Assembly: GCA_030618945.1 (NCBI GenBank)
Contig: JAUXCI010000031.1
Location: 1 to 15,101, forward strand
Source of the DNA: Flavobacteriaceae bacterium
GTDB taxonomy: Bacteria; Bacteroidota; Bacteroidia; Flavobacteriales; Flavobacteriaceae
DNA: 15,101 nucleotides
Direction of reading: 5' to 3'
A model generated the notes under the pieces. It saw only the letters and a list, made by a program, of their open reading frames with translations. It ran no database searches and was not told the origin of the DNA. Position 1 is the first letter of the stretch. Every line of letters begins with the position of its first letter. Made by a program: the position numbers and the translations under genes. Shown in pieces: positions 8,157 to 15,039 of this stretch.

Positions 8157-8795
8157 ATGAAGTCCTATTTGGTAAAAACCCCACGTCTGGTACAAAAATT
8201 CTTCCATAAGTATTCATGGCGGATAAGTACGAGAAAAAAGGAAATCTACCTCACTTTTGATGATGGTCCGGTACCCGATTTTACACCTTGGGTTTTGGAA
8301 ATCTTAAAAAAGTATGATGCCAAAGCGACTTTTTTTTGTGTGGGACAAAATATCAAAAAATACCCGCATATATACCAACAGATTCTTAAGGGTAATCACA
8401 GCGTTGGAAATCACACCTACAACCATCTAAAAGGCTGGAAAACCTCAACAGAAAAATATATTAAAAACATTCTCAAAGCCGAAGCTTACCTTGAAGATGC
8501 CTCACAAAATCAAGGGATTAAACTTTTTCGACCTCCGCATGGCAAACTAAAGCCCATACAGGCCAAAATTCTTCGTAAAAAAGGATATAAAATTATTATG
8601 TGGGACGTATTGACCGGTGATTTTGACCAAAGTCTGAGTAAGGAACAGTGTTTAGAAAATACTTTAAGACACATCAAAAACGGAAGCATAGTGGTCTTTC
8701 ACGACAGCGTCAAATCATTTAAAAATCTGGATTATGTGCTACCACGCATACTGGAACATTTTTCAGCAAAAGATTATCAATTCAAATCTCTTTAA
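8157..8795 (+). CDS. NodB-type polysaccharide deacetylase family protein
   Basis: The 212-residue product is essentially one carbohydrate esterase 4 (NodB) domain. Motif 1 is TFDDGP (33-38), giving the catalytic base D35 and metal ligand D36. Motif 2 is NHTYNH (85-90), giving metal ligands H86 and H90. Motif 3 is RPPHG (125-129), motif 4 is around WDVLTGDFD (149-157), and motif 5 is VVFHDS (179-184). All catalytic positions appear intact, so it should remove acetyl groups from an N-acetylated glycan such as peptidoglycan or another polysaccharide. The N-terminus (MKSYLVKTPRLVQKFFHKYSWRI) is basic and lacks a clear signal peptide or membrane segment, so its location is uncertain. It lies 68 nt after the DUF2723 gene on the same strand, possibly co-transcribed, and ends 21 nt from the convergent thioredoxin-like gene. 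Confidence 0.92.
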   Translation: MKSYLVKTPRLVQKFFHKYSWRISTRKKEIYLTFDDGPVPDFTPWVLEILKKYDAKATFFCVGQNIKKYPHIYQQILKGNHSVGNHTYNHLKGWKTSTEKYIKNILKAEAYLEDASQNQGIKLFRPPHGKLKPIQAKILRKKGYKIIMWDVLTGDFDQSLSKEQCLENTLRHIKNGSIVVFHDSVKSFKNLDYVLPRILEHFSAKDYQFKSL

Positions 8796-8816
8796 GCCTT
8801 AGAACCTGAGTTCGAT

Positions 8817-9113
8817 TTAAACATACTGCTCAACGAGGCTAATCAAAGTATTAGCATCCTGCTGCCCTGTTTGCCTCCACTTCATTTCACCATTTTTATA
8901 AATGATATAGGTAGGGTTTCCTTTAATTCTCAAAGCTGCGGCAAGAGTTTCATTTTTGGAGACGTCAATTTTCACAACTTTTGCTTTATCGCCAAGAGCG
9001 GCAGCAACGTCCCTCAAAATTGAGTGAAAATTAGTATTTTCACCTTCCCAGTCTGCGTAAAAATCAATTAGGGTGGGGATTTTCGAACCAATCAATTCAC
9101 CAAACTTAGTCAT
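8817..9113 (-). CDS. Thioredoxin-like protein lacking the CXXC active site
   Basis: The 98-residue protein has the length and fold pattern of thioredoxin: IPTLIDFYADW (12-22), KAKVVKIDVSKN (43-54), the cis-proline loop GNPTYIIY (65-72, P67) and KNGEMKWRQTGQ (73-84). The WCGPC active site is WEGEN here (22-26), with both cysteines replaced (C to E23, C to N26). No cysteine occurs anywhere in the protein, so it cannot do dithiol-disulfide exchange. The core is otherwise intact, so a protein-binding or chaperone-like role is more likely than decay. I recall similar CXXC-less thioredoxin-like proteins in other flavobacteria. It is divergent from polA, with a TATATTTG box at 9140-9147 upstream. 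Confidence 0.88.
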   Translation of the reverse strand: MTKFGELIGSKIPTLIDFYADWEGENTNFHSILRDVAAALGDKAKVVKIDVSKNETLAAALRIKGNPTYIIYKNGEMKWRQTGQQDANTLISLVEQYV

Positions 9114-9139
9114 GTTTAAGTTTTTTAATTCTGTATTTA

Positions 9140-9147
9140 CAAATATA
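9140..9147 (-). promoter_or_regulatory. -7 box upstream of the thioredoxin-like gene
   Basis: On the minus strand this is TATATTTG, an exact -7 consensus, 26 nt before the ATG at 9113. No TTG lies at the preferred 19-nt spacing; the nearest is 11 nt upstream. The call rests on the -7 box and its position. Confidence 0.5.
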
Positions 9148-9227
9148 GTATTTTATCTCAAGAACCCTTATAAAAGTTCGATTTAGCAATTAATTGATTA
9201 TTCTATTATACTCGAAATACAAATTTG

Positions 9228-9235
9228 TACTTTTA
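9228..9235 (+). promoter_or_regulatory. Candidate -7 box of polA
   Basis: TACTTTTA matches seven of eight positions of the -7 form TAnnTTTG and ends 21 nt before the polA ATG. The -33 position 19 nt upstream reads TTA rather than TTG. The box overlaps a 12-bp palindrome, TACAAATTTGTA (9218-9229). Confidence 0.4.
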
Positions 9236-9256
9236 CCTTTCCTAAAAAAATAATGA

Positions 9257-12085
9257 ATGGCTAATCAAAAACGACTTTTTTTACTCGATGCCTTTGCTTT
9301 AATCTTTCGTGGTTACTACGCTTTTATAAAAAACCCAAGGATCAACTCAAAGGGCATGGATACTTCAGCAATCATGGGGTTTACCAATTCACTTTTAGAC
9401 GTTATTCGAAGAGAAAAACCAGATCATCTCGCAGTGGCATTTGACAAGGGAGGGTCGCACGCAAGAACCGAGGCATTTCCCAAGTATAAAGCAAACCGTC
9501 TCGAGACTCCTGAGGCCATTAAAATAGCCGTTCCCTATATACATAAAATTCTTGAGGCCATGCACATACCTATCATTGAAATGGAGGGTTTTGAAGCAGA
9601 TGACCTTATCGGAACCTTATCAGTTCAAGCTGAAAAATCAGGGTATAAAACTTTTATGGTGACTCCTGATAAGGATTTTGCCCAATTGGTCACAGATAAT
9701 GTCGTGATGTACAAGCCGGCCAGAATGGGTAATGGCATTGAAATTTGGGATGTTGAAAAGGTTAAGGAAAAATTTGAAGTGGAGGATCCTAAACAGGTCA
9801 TCGATTTTTTAGGAATGATGGGCGATTCAGTTGATAATATTCCCGGACTTCCCGGAGTGGGTGAAAAAACGGCCAAAAAATTCATCAAGCAATATGGAAA
9901 TATGGAGACCCTTTTAGCCAATACACAAGATCTAAAGGGGAAATTGAAGGAAAAAATTGAAGCAAACAAAGAACTGGGTATACTTTCCAAGGAATTGGCA
10001 ACCATAATGCTCGATTGTCCGGTGACCTTCCATGAAAAAGATTTTGAATTGAACACACCTGATTTCGAGAAAGTTACTCAAATATTCCAGGACCTTGAAT
10101 TCAGAAGATCCATGGAAAGTCTCAATAGTATATTTAATCAAAACTCACAATACAATAATATCAAAGAATCGCCTTCACAGGAAAAACCTGAGGTTGATTC
10201 TGGTTATGGACAACAACTTGATATCTTTTCGATAAGTTCGGATGATACCACACAAGAGAATTTTAGCACTTACAAAACTGCTGAAAACACCGATCATTTT
10301 TATCAGTTGGTCAATACTGATTTGGCCCAAAAATTTTTACTGTCAAAATTACTGAGCCAGAAATCAGTATGTTTTGACACAGAAACCACAAGTTTAAATA
10401 CCCTTGAAGCGAAGTTGGTTGGCATCTCCTTTTCCTATGAAAAAGGCAAAGGTTACTATGTTCCCATTCCTGAAAATGACGCTGAGGCCGCCTTGATTCT
10501 GCAAAAATTCAAACCTTTTTTTGATCATGAGCAAATAGAAAAAATAGGACAAAATTTGAAGTATGATATTAAGGTATTGAAAAATTATGGCATTGACGTT
10601 AAGGGACCGCTGTTTGATACCATGATAGCGCACTATCTCATCAACCCTGACATGCGACACAATATGAATGTCTTGTCAGAAACCTATTTACATTATACCC
10701 CGATCCCTATTGAAGATCTGATTGGAAAAAAAGGAAAAAACCAGGGCTCGATGCGAGATGTGGAGCTAGAAAAGCAAACCGAATATGCAGTAGAGGATGC
10801 CGATATTACCTGGCAACTGAAACAGGTTTTTGAAAAAGAGCTCAAACAAAATGGGCTTACTAGCTTGTTTGCCAATATTGAGATCCCCTTAGTTCAGGTA
10901 TTAGCTGATATGGAAATGGAAGGTATCAAACTCGATAGGCAATTCCTGCATTCCTTATCCAATGACCTGGTAAAAGATATTGATCATTTGGAAAAAATGA
11001 TCTATGAAGAAGCAGATAGTGATTTTAACTTGGCCTCACCAAAACAATTGGGCGTTGTACTTTTTGAGAAATTAAAACTGGTTGAAAAACCAAAAAAAAC
11101 CAAATCCGGGCAGTATGCGACGGGCGAAGAGATTCTTTCAAAACTGGCATCAAAACACGCTATTGTTAAAAATATTCTCGAATGGCGAGGCTTGGTCAAA
11201 TTAAAGAACACCTATGTTGACTCTTTACCCAATGAGGTAAGCGCCATAACTGAGAGAATTCATACTACTTACAGTCAAACGGTAGCGGCAACGGGAAGGC
11301 TTAGCTCAAATAATCCCAACCTACAGAATATTCCAATCAGAACAGAAAGAGGCCAACAGATAAGAAAATCATTTGTTCCCAGAGATAGTGATTTTGTTTT
11401 ATTGGCTGCTGATTATTCGCAAATTGAATTGAGGCTCATCGCCGAAATGAGCGGAGACGAGGAAATGAAATCTTCCTTTTTAAGAGGTGAAGACATTCAC
11501 AAATCTACGGCGGCAAAAGTTTTCAATCTACCCTTGGAAAAAGTAAGCCGAGAACAAAGAAGTTATGCTAAAACGGTAAATTTCGGAATAATATATGGTG
11601 TATCTGCCTTTGGGCTTAGTCAGCAGACTGACCTCAGCAGAACAGAAGCCAAGGAATTAATTGAAACCTATTATGAGACTTACCCAACTTTAAGATCATA
11701 TATATCCAAACAAGTGGATTTTGCGCGAGACCATGGTTATGTAGAAACTATTCTTGGGAGAAGAAGGTATTTGAAGAATATTAATTCAAGAAATGCCATT
11801 GTCAGATCCGCCGACGAAAGAAACGCAGTGAACGCTCCTATACAAGGAAGTGCCGCAGATATTATCAAAATAGCCATGATCAAAATACACGATCTTCTAA
11901 AATCAGGTCATTACAAATCAAAAATGCTGTTGCAAGTTCATGATGAACTAGTCTTTGATCTGCATCAAGATGAAATCGAAATTTTAAAACCACTGATCAT
12001 ATCTGAAATGGAAAATGCTTATAAATTATCTATTCCACTGATCGTTGATGTTGGAATGGGTAACAATTGGCTGGAGGCGCATTAA
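9257..12085 (+). CDS. polA: DNA polymerase I with 5' nuclease, proofreading and polymerase domains
   Basis: DNA polymerase I removes RNA primers, joins Okazaki fragments and fills repair gaps. The 942-residue protein has all three domains. The 5' nuclease (about 1-290) shows FLLDAFALIFRGYYAF, GFEADDLIG and the helix-hairpin-helix DNIPGLPGVGEKTAKKF. A low-complexity linker covers about 295-340. The 3'-5' exonuclease (about 350-535) keeps its acids: D374 and E376 (FDTET), D437 (NLKYD), Y510 and D514 (YAVED). The polymerase has motif A (AADYSQIELR, D719), motif B (R768, K772, F776, Y780) and motif C (VHDE, D896, E897). Proofreading therefore looks active, unlike in some Gram-positive PolA. Phe776 at the sugar-selecting site is usual. 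Translation starts at the ATG at 9257; an ATG four bases earlier is in another frame. No terminator was seen before rplM. Confidence 0.98.
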   Translation: MANQKRLFLLDAFALIFRGYYAFIKNPRINSKGMDTSAIMGFTNSLLDVIRREKPDHLAVAFDKGGSHARTEAFPKYKANRLETPEAIKIAVPYIHKILEAMHIPIIEMEGFEADDLIGTLSVQAEKSGYKTFMVTPDKDFAQLVTDNVVMYKPARMGNGIEIWDVEKVKEKFEVEDPKQVIDFLGMMGDSVDNIPGLPGVGEKTAKKFIKQYGNMETLLANTQDLKGKLKEKIEANKELGILSKELATIMLDCPVTFHEKDFELNTPDFEKVTQIFQDLEFRRSMESLNSIFNQNSQYNNIKESPSQEKPEVDSGYGQQLDIFSISSDDTTQENFSTYKTAENTDHFYQLVNTDLAQKFLLSKLLSQKSVCFDTETTSLNTLEAKLVGISFSYEKGKGYYVPIPENDAEAALILQKFKPFFDHEQIEKIGQNLKYDIKVLKNYGIDVKGPLFDTMIAHYLINPDMRHNMNVLSETYLHYTPIPIEDLIGKKGKNQGSMRDVELEKQTEYAVEDADITWQLKQVFEKELKQNGLTSLFANIEIPLVQVLADMEMEGIKLDRQFLHSLSNDLVKDIDHLEKMIYEEADSDFNLASPKQLGVVLFEKLKLVEKPKKTKSGQYATGEEILSKLASKHAIVKNILEWRGLVKLKNTYVDSLPNEVSAITERIHTTYSQTVAATGRLSSNNPNLQNIPIRTERGQQIRKSFVPRDSDFVLLAADYSQIELRLIAEMSGDEEMKSSFLRGEDIHKSTAAKVFNLPLEKVSREQRSYAKTVNFGIIYGVSAFGLSQQTDLSRTEAKELIETYYETYPTLRSYISKQVDFARDHGYVETILGRRRYLKNINSRNAIVRSADERNAVNAPIQGSAADIIKIAMIKIHDLLKSGHYKSKMLLQVHDELVFDLHQDEIEILKPLIISEMENAYKLSIPLIVDVGMGNNWLEAH

Positions 12086-12162
12086 TCCTCTATGACTTAC
12101 AAGCCTAATTCTAAATATATTGACTACACTTATGGTTTCAAAAAATTATAATAATATCCTAT

Positions 12163-12192
12163 TTGTCAAATGAATAATTAGTTGTACTTTTG
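12163..12192 (+). promoter_or_regulatory. Promoter of the rplM-rpsI operon
   Basis: TTG (12163-12165), a 19-nt spacer and TACTTTTG (12185-12192) followed by C match the Bacteroidota promoter consensus in full. Transcription should start near 12199, giving a leader of about 43 nt before the rplM GTG. Confidence 0.8.
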
Positions 12193-12196
12193 CAAA

Positions 12197-12213
12197 CTCT
12201 TTGGACTAAAGAG
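12197..12213 (+). other. Small inverted repeat at the 5' end of the rplM leader
   Basis: CTCTTT-GGACT-AAAGAG can form a 6-bp hairpin with a 5-nt loop at or just after the predicted transcription start. It has no U-run, so it is not a terminator. It could be a 5' stabilising hairpin or part of an L13-binding leader. If transcription starts inside the left arm, the hairpin would not form in full. Confidence 0.3.
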
Positions 12214-12241
12214 AAGGAATGTTTAATTTTAATAAATACGT

Positions 12242-12697
12242 GTGAACACATTAAGTTACAGAACAGTATCTGCCAACAAAGCTACCGTGAACAAGGAATG
12301 GGTTGTTGTTGATGCTGAAGGAGAAGTGTTAGGGCGTTTGGCCTCAAAGGTTGCAAAACTAATCAGAGGTAAACACAAACCTAACTTTACACCTCACGTT
12401 GACTGCGGTGACAATGTAGTTATCCTCAACGCTGAGAAAATCAAATTAACCGGAAACAAATGGAATGACAAAACATATATTCGTCATACAGGATATCCGG
12501 GTGGACAAAGAACGCTTACTGCAAATGAATTAATGGGCAAAAACCCAGTTACAGTTGTAGAAAAAGCGGTAAAAGGTATGTTACCTAAAAACAAACTTGG
12601 AAGTGCCTTGTTTAGAAACCTCTATGTATATGTAGGAGGTGAACATGGACAAGAAGCTCAAAAACCAAGAACTATTAACCTAAACGAAATCAAGTAA
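12242..12697 (+). CDS. rplM: 50S ribosomal protein L13 (uL13)
   Basis: L13 is an early-assembly 50S protein. The 151-residue product has the family signatures VVVDAEGEVLGRLASKVA (about 21-38), YIRHTGYPGGQR (about 80-91) and KAVKGMLPKNKLG (about 108-120). Translation starts at a GTG (12242): the N-terminus NTLSYRTVSANKATV matches the usual flavobacterial start, and no in-frame ATG lies nearby. A GTG start is uncommon for such a highly expressed gene in an A/T-rich genome. It is the first gene of the ribosomal operon, just downstream of a strong promoter, and is separated from rpsI by one base, so the two are co-transcribed and probably translationally coupled. Confidence 0.98.
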   Translation: MNTLSYRTVSANKATVNKEWVVVDAEGEVLGRLASKVAKLIRGKHKPNFTPHVDCGDNVVILNAEKIKLTGNKWNDKTYIRHTGYPGGQRTLTANELMGKNPVTVVEKAVKGMLPKNKLGSALFRNLYVYVGGEHGQEAQKPRTINLNEIK

Positions 12698-12698
12698 T

Positions 12699-13085
12699 AT
12701 GGATACGATTCATAAAATTGGTAGAAGAAAAACCGCTGTTGCTAGAGTATATATTTCTGAAGGTAAAGGTGATATCACTGTAAATAAAAAATCTTATGAT
12801 AATTACTTTACAACTGAGAGCCTTAAATACAAAGTGTTACAACCTTTGAACCTTACCGACAACCTTACTAGCTTTGATATCACAGCTAAAGTTTTTGGAG
12901 GAGGTATTACAGGACAAGCAGAAGCTATCCGCTTGGCTATTACCCGTGCATTAGTTTCTATGGACGAGGAGCACAAAGCTGTGTTAAAGCCAGAAGGATT
13001 GTTAACTAGAGATCCAAGAATGGTAGAACGTAAGAAATTCGGTCAGAAGAAAGCCCGTAAGAAATTCCAGTTCTCTAAACGTTAA
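12699..13085 (+). CDS. rpsI: 30S ribosomal protein S9 (uS9)
   Basis: S9 belongs to the head of the 30S subunit, and its C-terminal tail reaches the P-site tRNA. The 128-residue product shows HKIGRRKTAVARVYI (about 5-19), VFGGGITGQAEAIRLAITRAL (about 65-85) and the invariant end KKARKKFQFSKR. The terminal SKR that contacts tRNA is intact. The ATG lies one base after the rplM stop codon, the tight pairing seen in most bacteria. Downstream is a 154-nt spacer with a structured leader candidate before rpsB. Confidence 0.98.
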   Translation: MDTIHKIGRRKTAVARVYISEGKGDITVNKKSYDNYFTTESLKYKVLQPLNLTDNLTSFDITAKVFGGGITGQAEAIRLAITRALVSMDEEHKAVLKPEGLLTRDPRMVERKKFGQKKARKKFQFSKR

Positions 13086-13157
13086 TTTGTTATTTGTTCA
13101 AAATGTTTTGGGCAAAAACAGAAAAGTAAAATTGAAAAAATTGTTGTCGTATAAGTA

Positions 13158-13211
13158 TAGCATCCAAATAATTGAGATCCGCGAAATTTCGAGACTACTC
13201 AGTTATTGCTA
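13158..13211 (+). ncRNA. Structured leader candidate upstream of rpsB
   Basis: Two adjoining helices fold from this stretch. TAGCA (13158-13162) pairs with TGCTA (13207-13211). After a 5-nt bulge (TCCAA), ATAATTGAG (13168-13176) pairs with CTCAGTTAT (13198-13206), with one U-G pair among nine. The enclosed 21 nt contains a small palindrome, CGAAATTTCG (13182-13191). The element ends 28 nt before the rpsB ATG and has no U-run, so it fits a translation-controlling leader, possibly bound by S2, better than a terminator. Autogenous control of rpsB by S2 is known in E. coli, but homology of this structure is not shown. Confidence 0.5.
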
Positions 13212-13239
13212 AGATAAACGGAACGTAAACTAAAACAAA

Positions 13240-14100
13240 ATGGCAAACATTGAAATAAAAGATTTAATTGAATCAGGTGTACACTTCGGTCACTTGACAA
13301 GAAAATGGAATCCAAACATGGCTCCTTATGTATATACTGAGCGAAAAGGAATTCATATTATTGATTTATACAAAACTGCTGCAAAAATTGAAGAAGCCGG
13401 TTCAGCTTTAGGCAAGATTGCAGCTTCAGGTAGAAAAATATTATTTGTTGCTACCAAAAAACAAGCAAAAGACATCGTTGCAGACAAAGCTAAAAGTGTA
13501 AACATGCCGTTTATCACTGAGCGTTGGCCTGGTGGTATGCTTACCAACTTTATTACTATCAGAAAAGCCGTTAAAAAAATGGCTCAGATTGATAGAATGA
13601 AAAAAGACGGTTCTTTTGAAGCTTTATCAAAAAGAGAAAAATTACAAATCGAACGTCAGAGAACTAAATTAGAAAAGAATTTAGGTTCTATTGTGGATAT
13701 GACGCGTTTACCAGGTGCTATCTTAGTTGTTGACATTAAAAGAGAGCATATTGCAGTTGCCGAGGCACAAAAATTAAACATTCCAATTTTTGCAATGGTT
13801 GACACCAACTCTGATCCAAGACCGATTGATTATGTAATTCCTTCTAATGATGATGCATCTAAATCTATCGACAAAGTACTTTCTCATTTGGTAGATGCTA
13901 TTACTGATGGTTTATCTGAGAGAAAAAAGAGCAAGGATGATGCTGCTGCTCCTCAAGCCAAAGAAAAAGCTACCGCTAGCCCTGTTGCTGAGGTAGTGAC
14001 TGAAAAAGTTGCTGAAGTAGTAACTGAGAAAGTGACTGAAGTGGTGGCTGAGAAAGTAGCTGAAGTAGTGACTGAGAAAAAAGCTAAAGAAGATAAATAA
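13240..14100 (+). CDS. rpsB: 30S ribosomal protein S2 (uS2) with a repeat-built C-terminal tail
   Basis: S2 joins the back of the 30S subunit late in assembly. Residues 1-228 are the normal S2 fold: LIESGVHFGHLTRKWNPNM (9-27), GIHIIDLYKT (37-46), ITERWPGGMLTNF (92-104) and IPIFAMVDTNSDPRPIDYVIPSNDDA (181-206). The protein is 286 residues against about 240 in E. coli. The extra tail (about 229-286) starts Lys/Ala-rich, then has four tandem 8-residue units (three VAEVVTEK and one VTEVVAEK, 249-280) and ends KKAKEDK. The tail probably extends from the ribosome surface; its job is unknown. It lies 154 nt after rpsI behind a structured leader and 46 nt before tsf, the standard rpsB-tsf pair. Confidence 0.97.
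   Translation: MANIEIKDLIESGVHFGHLTRKWNPNMAPYVYTERKGIHIIDLYKTAAKIEEAGSALGKIAASGRKILFVATKKQAKDIVADKAKSVNMPFITERWPGGMLTNFITIRKAVKKMAQIDRMKKDGSFEALSKREKLQIERQRTKLEKNLGSIVDMTRLPGAILVVDIKREHIAVAEAQKLNIPIFAMVDTNSDPRPIDYVIPSNDDASKSIDKVLSHLVDAITDGLSERKKSKDDAAAPQAKEKATASPVAEVVTEKVAEVVTEKVTEVVAEKVAEVVTEKKAKEDK
13984..14079 (+). repeat. Four 24-bp tandem repeats in the rpsB tail
   Basis: Four in-frame 24-bp units encode VAEVVTEK, VAEVVTEK, VTEVVAEK and VAEVVTEK. The units differ mainly at third codon positions (GTA/GTG, GAA/GAG, GTT/GTA). That suggests selection on the peptide after the duplication rather than a very recent expansion. Confidence 0.9.
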
Positions 14101-14111
14101 TTGTAGAACTT

Positions 14112-14128
14112 GTTATTGCTATAATAAC
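14112..14128 (+). other. Hairpin in the rpsB-tsf spacer
   Basis: GTTATT-GCTAT-AATAAC forms a perfect 6-bp stem with a 5-nt loop, 18 nt before the tsf ATG. There is no U-run. Its first ten bases (GTTATTGCTA) repeat exactly the 3' arm of the rpsB leader (13202-13211). It could tune tsf translation or mRNA processing. Confidence 0.35.
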
Positions 14129-14146
14129 GACTAAACATAAATTGAG

Positions 14147-14965
14147 ATGACTAAAATAACAGCCGCTGAAGTAAATAGTTTGAGAAAAACCACAGGTGCA
14201 GGTATGATGGACTGTAAAAAAGCCCTAGTTGAAGCTAACGGTGATGTTGATCTTGCTATTGAAATTTTACGTAAACAAGGCCAAAAAGTTGCTGCCAAAA
14301 GAGCTGACAGAGCGTCTACTGAAGGTGCTGCAGTTGCAATTGTAAATTCAGACCACACCGCTGGTGCAGTAATTGTTCTTGGTTGTGAAACTGATTTTGT
14401 TGGAAAGAATGAATCTTTTGTAAATCTTGCCGAGCAATTGGCAGAAAGAGCGCTTAATAGTGCAACAAAAGAAGAATTGATGAATGCCGATTTTGGAGGT
14501 ATTACTGTACAGGAAAAGTTGATCGAACAAACTGGTGTTATTGGTGAAAAGATCGAACTTTCTGCTTTCGAAAAAATTTCAGCTCCTTATGTGGGTTCAT
14601 ATATTCACTCTGGTAAGATTGCTACTATAGTAGGACTTTCTGCTAGCATTGACGGAGCAGAAGAGGTTGCTAAAGATGTTGCCATGCAGGCAGCAGCTAT
14701 GAATCCTCTTGCATTGAATGAAGATGGTGTTGATCAAGGTACAATTGATAAAGAAATTGAAATTGCTAAAGACCAATTACGTCAGGAAGGAAAGCCAGAG
14801 GCTATGCTTGACAAAATTGCTCAAGGAAAATTGAGACGTTTTTTCAAAGATAATACGCTTGTGAATCAAGATTTTATCAAAGACAGCAAAGTAAGTGTTG
14901 CTAAATATGTAAAGTCAATAGGTGATGTTGAAGTCGTAGATTTCAAAAGAGTCGCTTTAGGTTAA
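14147..14965 (+). CDS. tsf: Translation elongation factor Ts
   Basis: EF-Ts is the guanine nucleotide exchange factor for EF-Tu. The 272-residue product has the N-terminal UBA-like domain (about 1-50: ITAAEVNSLRKTTGAGMMDCKKAL) and the TDFV motif (82-85, in CETDFVGKNESF) that contacts EF-Tu. Two core subdomains follow, with KIATIVGLSA (about 156-165), DVAMQAAAMNPLAL (about 176-189) and the C-terminal LRRFFKDNTLVNQDFIKD stretch. Length and order match the bacterial family. It is 46 nt downstream of rpsB and followed within 30 nt by an intrinsic terminator, so it is the last gene of this transcript. Confidence 0.98.
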   Translation: MTKITAAEVNSLRKTTGAGMMDCKKALVEANGDVDLAIEILRKQGQKVAAKRADRASTEGAAVAIVNSDHTAGAVIVLGCETDFVGKNESFVNLAEQLAERALNSATKEELMNADFGGITVQEKLIEQTGVIGEKIELSAFEKISAPYVGSYIHSGKIATIVGLSASIDGAEEVAKDVAMQAAAMNPLALNEDGVDQGTIDKEIEIAKDQLRQEGKPEAMLDKIAQGKLRRFFKDNTLVNQDFIKDSKVSVAKYVKSIGDVEVVDFKRVALG

Positions 14966-14991
14966 TCATAAGCTATCGCTATAAATATTAG

Positions 14992-15020
14992 ACCCTGGAT
15001 TTTTATCCGGGGTTTTTTTT
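14992..15020 (+). terminator. Intrinsic terminator after tsf
   Basis: ACCCTGGAT (14992-15000), a TTTT loop and ATCCGGGGT (15005-15013) form a 9-bp stem with one T-G pair, followed by an unbroken T-run to 15020. It closes the rplM-rpsI-rpsB-tsf unit. Confidence 0.9.
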
Positions 15021-15039
15021 GGATTATGTTTTGGGTTTT

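Noticed and set aside
8796..8816. Possible terminator between the convergent deacetylase and thioredoxin-like genes
   Set aside because: Only a 4-bp GAAC/GTTC pairing is present, with no U-run.
9253..9264. Tiny upstream frame ATG-AAT-GGC-TAA overlapping the polA start
   Set aside because: With only three codons in an A-rich leader, it is likely a chance ATG. Without ribosome profiling it cannot be called regulatory.
9625..10056. 143-codon minus-strand frame inside polA
   Set aside because: It is antisense to conserved polA 5' nuclease sequence and its translation has no recognisable domain.
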